From the NCBI GenBank assembly GCA_016929465.1, contig JAFGIT010000006.1, positions 1 through 22,411 on the forward strand: a stretch of DNA of 22,411 nt. The letters run 5' to 3'. Shown piece after piece: positions 21,677 to 22,411 of the stretch. This stretch comes from Candidatus Coatesiibacteriota bacterium (GTDB lineage Bacteria; B130-G9). A model generated the notes under the pieces. It was not told the DNA's origin. It made no database searches and was given only the letters and a program-made list of their open reading frames with translations. Numbering within the stretch: the stretch's first letter is position 1; each line of letters begins with the position of its first letter. The translations under genes and the position numbers were made by a program.

Positions 21677-22411
21677 CTAGGGTGTAATTCTATATATCGT
21701 CCTGGGGAAGGGTATCGCCTCCCTGATGTGCTTTATACCACATATCCAGGCGACAACTCTCTCGATTCCCATTCCAAAGCCACTGTGCGGAACGCTTCCA
21801 TACTTCCTTAGGTCGATATACCACTCGAAATTCTCCCTTGGAAGCCCGAATTCCTTGATCCGCTGCTCGAGTATCTCGGCGCTGTCAACTCTCTGACTGC
21901 CTCCAACGATCTCACCATAGCCATCGGGAGCAAGAACATCGAAGCAGAGCACCAGGTCCGGATTCTCAGGATGCTCCTTCATGTAGAACTCCTTCACCTT
22001 CAGCGGGTAGTTCATCACGAAGACAGGCTTGTCGTATATCTCGCTCAAGGCAGTCTCTTCCGGCGCGCCAAAGTCGTCACCGAATTTCAGTTTGTTGCCC
22101 CTCTCATTTAGCAGGCCTATCGCCTCCTCATAGGTCACCTTGGGGAACGGGGCATCGATCTTCTCCAACGAGGTCGTATCTCGCTCGAGTGTTACGAGCT
22201 CTCTGCTCTTATTCTTCAGCACCGATTGGATGACGTATGCGATCATCCGCTCGACGACATCCGCCATGTCGTGAATGTCGTAATATGCGGCTTCAGGCTC
22301 AACCTGCCAGAACTCAGTCAGATGACGTCTTGTCTTTGACTTCTCGGCCCTGAAGACGGGACCAAAGCAATAGACCTTTCCGAGTGCCATTGCCGTGGCC
22401 TCGTTGTAAAG
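21677..22411 (-). CDS. asnS: asparaginyl-tRNA synthetase, C-terminal part (truncated by the window edge)
   Basis: The last 244 codons of a class II aminoacyl-tRNA synthetase are present; the gene continues beyond the right edge. The frame reads LYNEATAM directly at the edge, so the ATG at 22390 is internal and not a start. Motif 2 is [20 protein letters not shown] and motif 3 is [15 protein letters not shown], followed by [11 protein letters not shown] at the C-terminus. The [21 protein letters not shown] sequence and the PFPR ending favour AsnRS over AspRS; the enzyme charges tRNA-Asn with asparagine. It is upstream of the FtsE-like ATPase on the same strand, 11 bp apart. The N-terminal anticodon-binding OB domain is outside the window. 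Confidence 0.95.
   Translation of the reverse strand, partial: LYNEATAMALGKVYCFGPVFRAEKSKTRRHLTEFWQVEPEAAYYDIHDMADVVERMIAYVIQSVLKNKSRELVTLERDTTSLEKIDAPFPKVTYEEAIGLLNERGNKLKFGDDFGAPEETALSEIYDKPVFVMNYPLKVKEFYMKEHPENPDLVLCFDVLAPDGYGEIVGGSQRVDSAEILEQRIKEFGLPRENFEWYIDLRKYGSVPHSGFGMGIERVVAWICGIKHIREAIPFPRTIYRITP

Noticed and set aside
21010-21687. 225-codon plus-strand open frame
   Set aside because: Exact antisense of the FtsE-like ATPase, whose Walker B and FtsE-like C-terminus prove the minus-strand reading.
1-22411. CRISPR arrays, tRNA or rRNA genes, insertion sequences
   Set aside because: No regularly spaced direct repeats, no tRNA T-arm with a matching acceptor (GTTCGA-type matches near 10850 and 20864 lack one), no transposase frame and no terminal inverted repeats were seen.

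Overview
The window comes from a diderm (Gram-negative-type) bacterium of moderate GC. The evidence is an MsbA-type lipid flippase, an ExbB/TolQ proton-channel protein, many Sec signal peptides, RimO and a bacterial asparaginyl-tRNA synthetase. The large secreted FG-GAP and beta-helix proteins with a shared accessory domain, the long TPR proteins and the otherwise unfamiliar gene order suggest an uncultured candidate-phylum lineage rather than a model genus. I cannot name the phylum from sequence alone. No rRNA, tRNA, CRISPR array or insertion sequence was seen.

Layout. (1) 1-1801: the possible start of a leftward gene at the left edge. Then comes a rightward, translationally coupled pair: an SMC/OLD-like AAA ATPase and a small protein with a PD-(D/E)XK-like nuclease signature. 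This is the best candidate for an undescribed, possibly anti-phage, two-gene system. (2) 1807-6612, leftward: a large periplasmic TPR protein, a second TPR protein with a C-terminal membrane region, and an ExbB/TolQ protein. They look like one envelope-energised machine, but no ExbD/TolR partner follows. (3) 6741-10593, leftward: a BtuC/FecC-type permease and its ATPase (TGATG overlap), then an MsbA-like exporter. (4) 10594-17311, rightward: a promoter, a secreted FG-GAP propeller protein and a strong intrinsic terminator. Then follow a PseG-like sugar-nucleotide hydrolase joined closely to rimO, and a secreted parallel beta-helix protein. The beta-helix protein carries near its N-terminus the same roughly 120-residue domain that ends the FG-GAP protein. 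(5) 17438-22411, leftward: a 3' fragment of asnS, an FtsE-like ATPase with degenerate catalytic motifs, a small acidic conserved protein, a 318-bp gene-free gap, and a fused double GT4 glycosyltransferase with a C-terminal beta-sandwich.

How it may work together. Much of the window serves the cell envelope: lipid export (MsbA), proton-driven envelope work (ExbB plus TPR proteins), metal-chelate or cobamide uptake (BtuCD-like), surface glycan synthesis (double glycosyltransferase, PseG-like enzyme) and secreted surface proteins. RimO and AsnRS are translation housekeeping. Several long G/C homopolymers occur, one of them inside the spacer of a predicted promoter. All functional statements rest on motif recognition by eye; no database search was possible.
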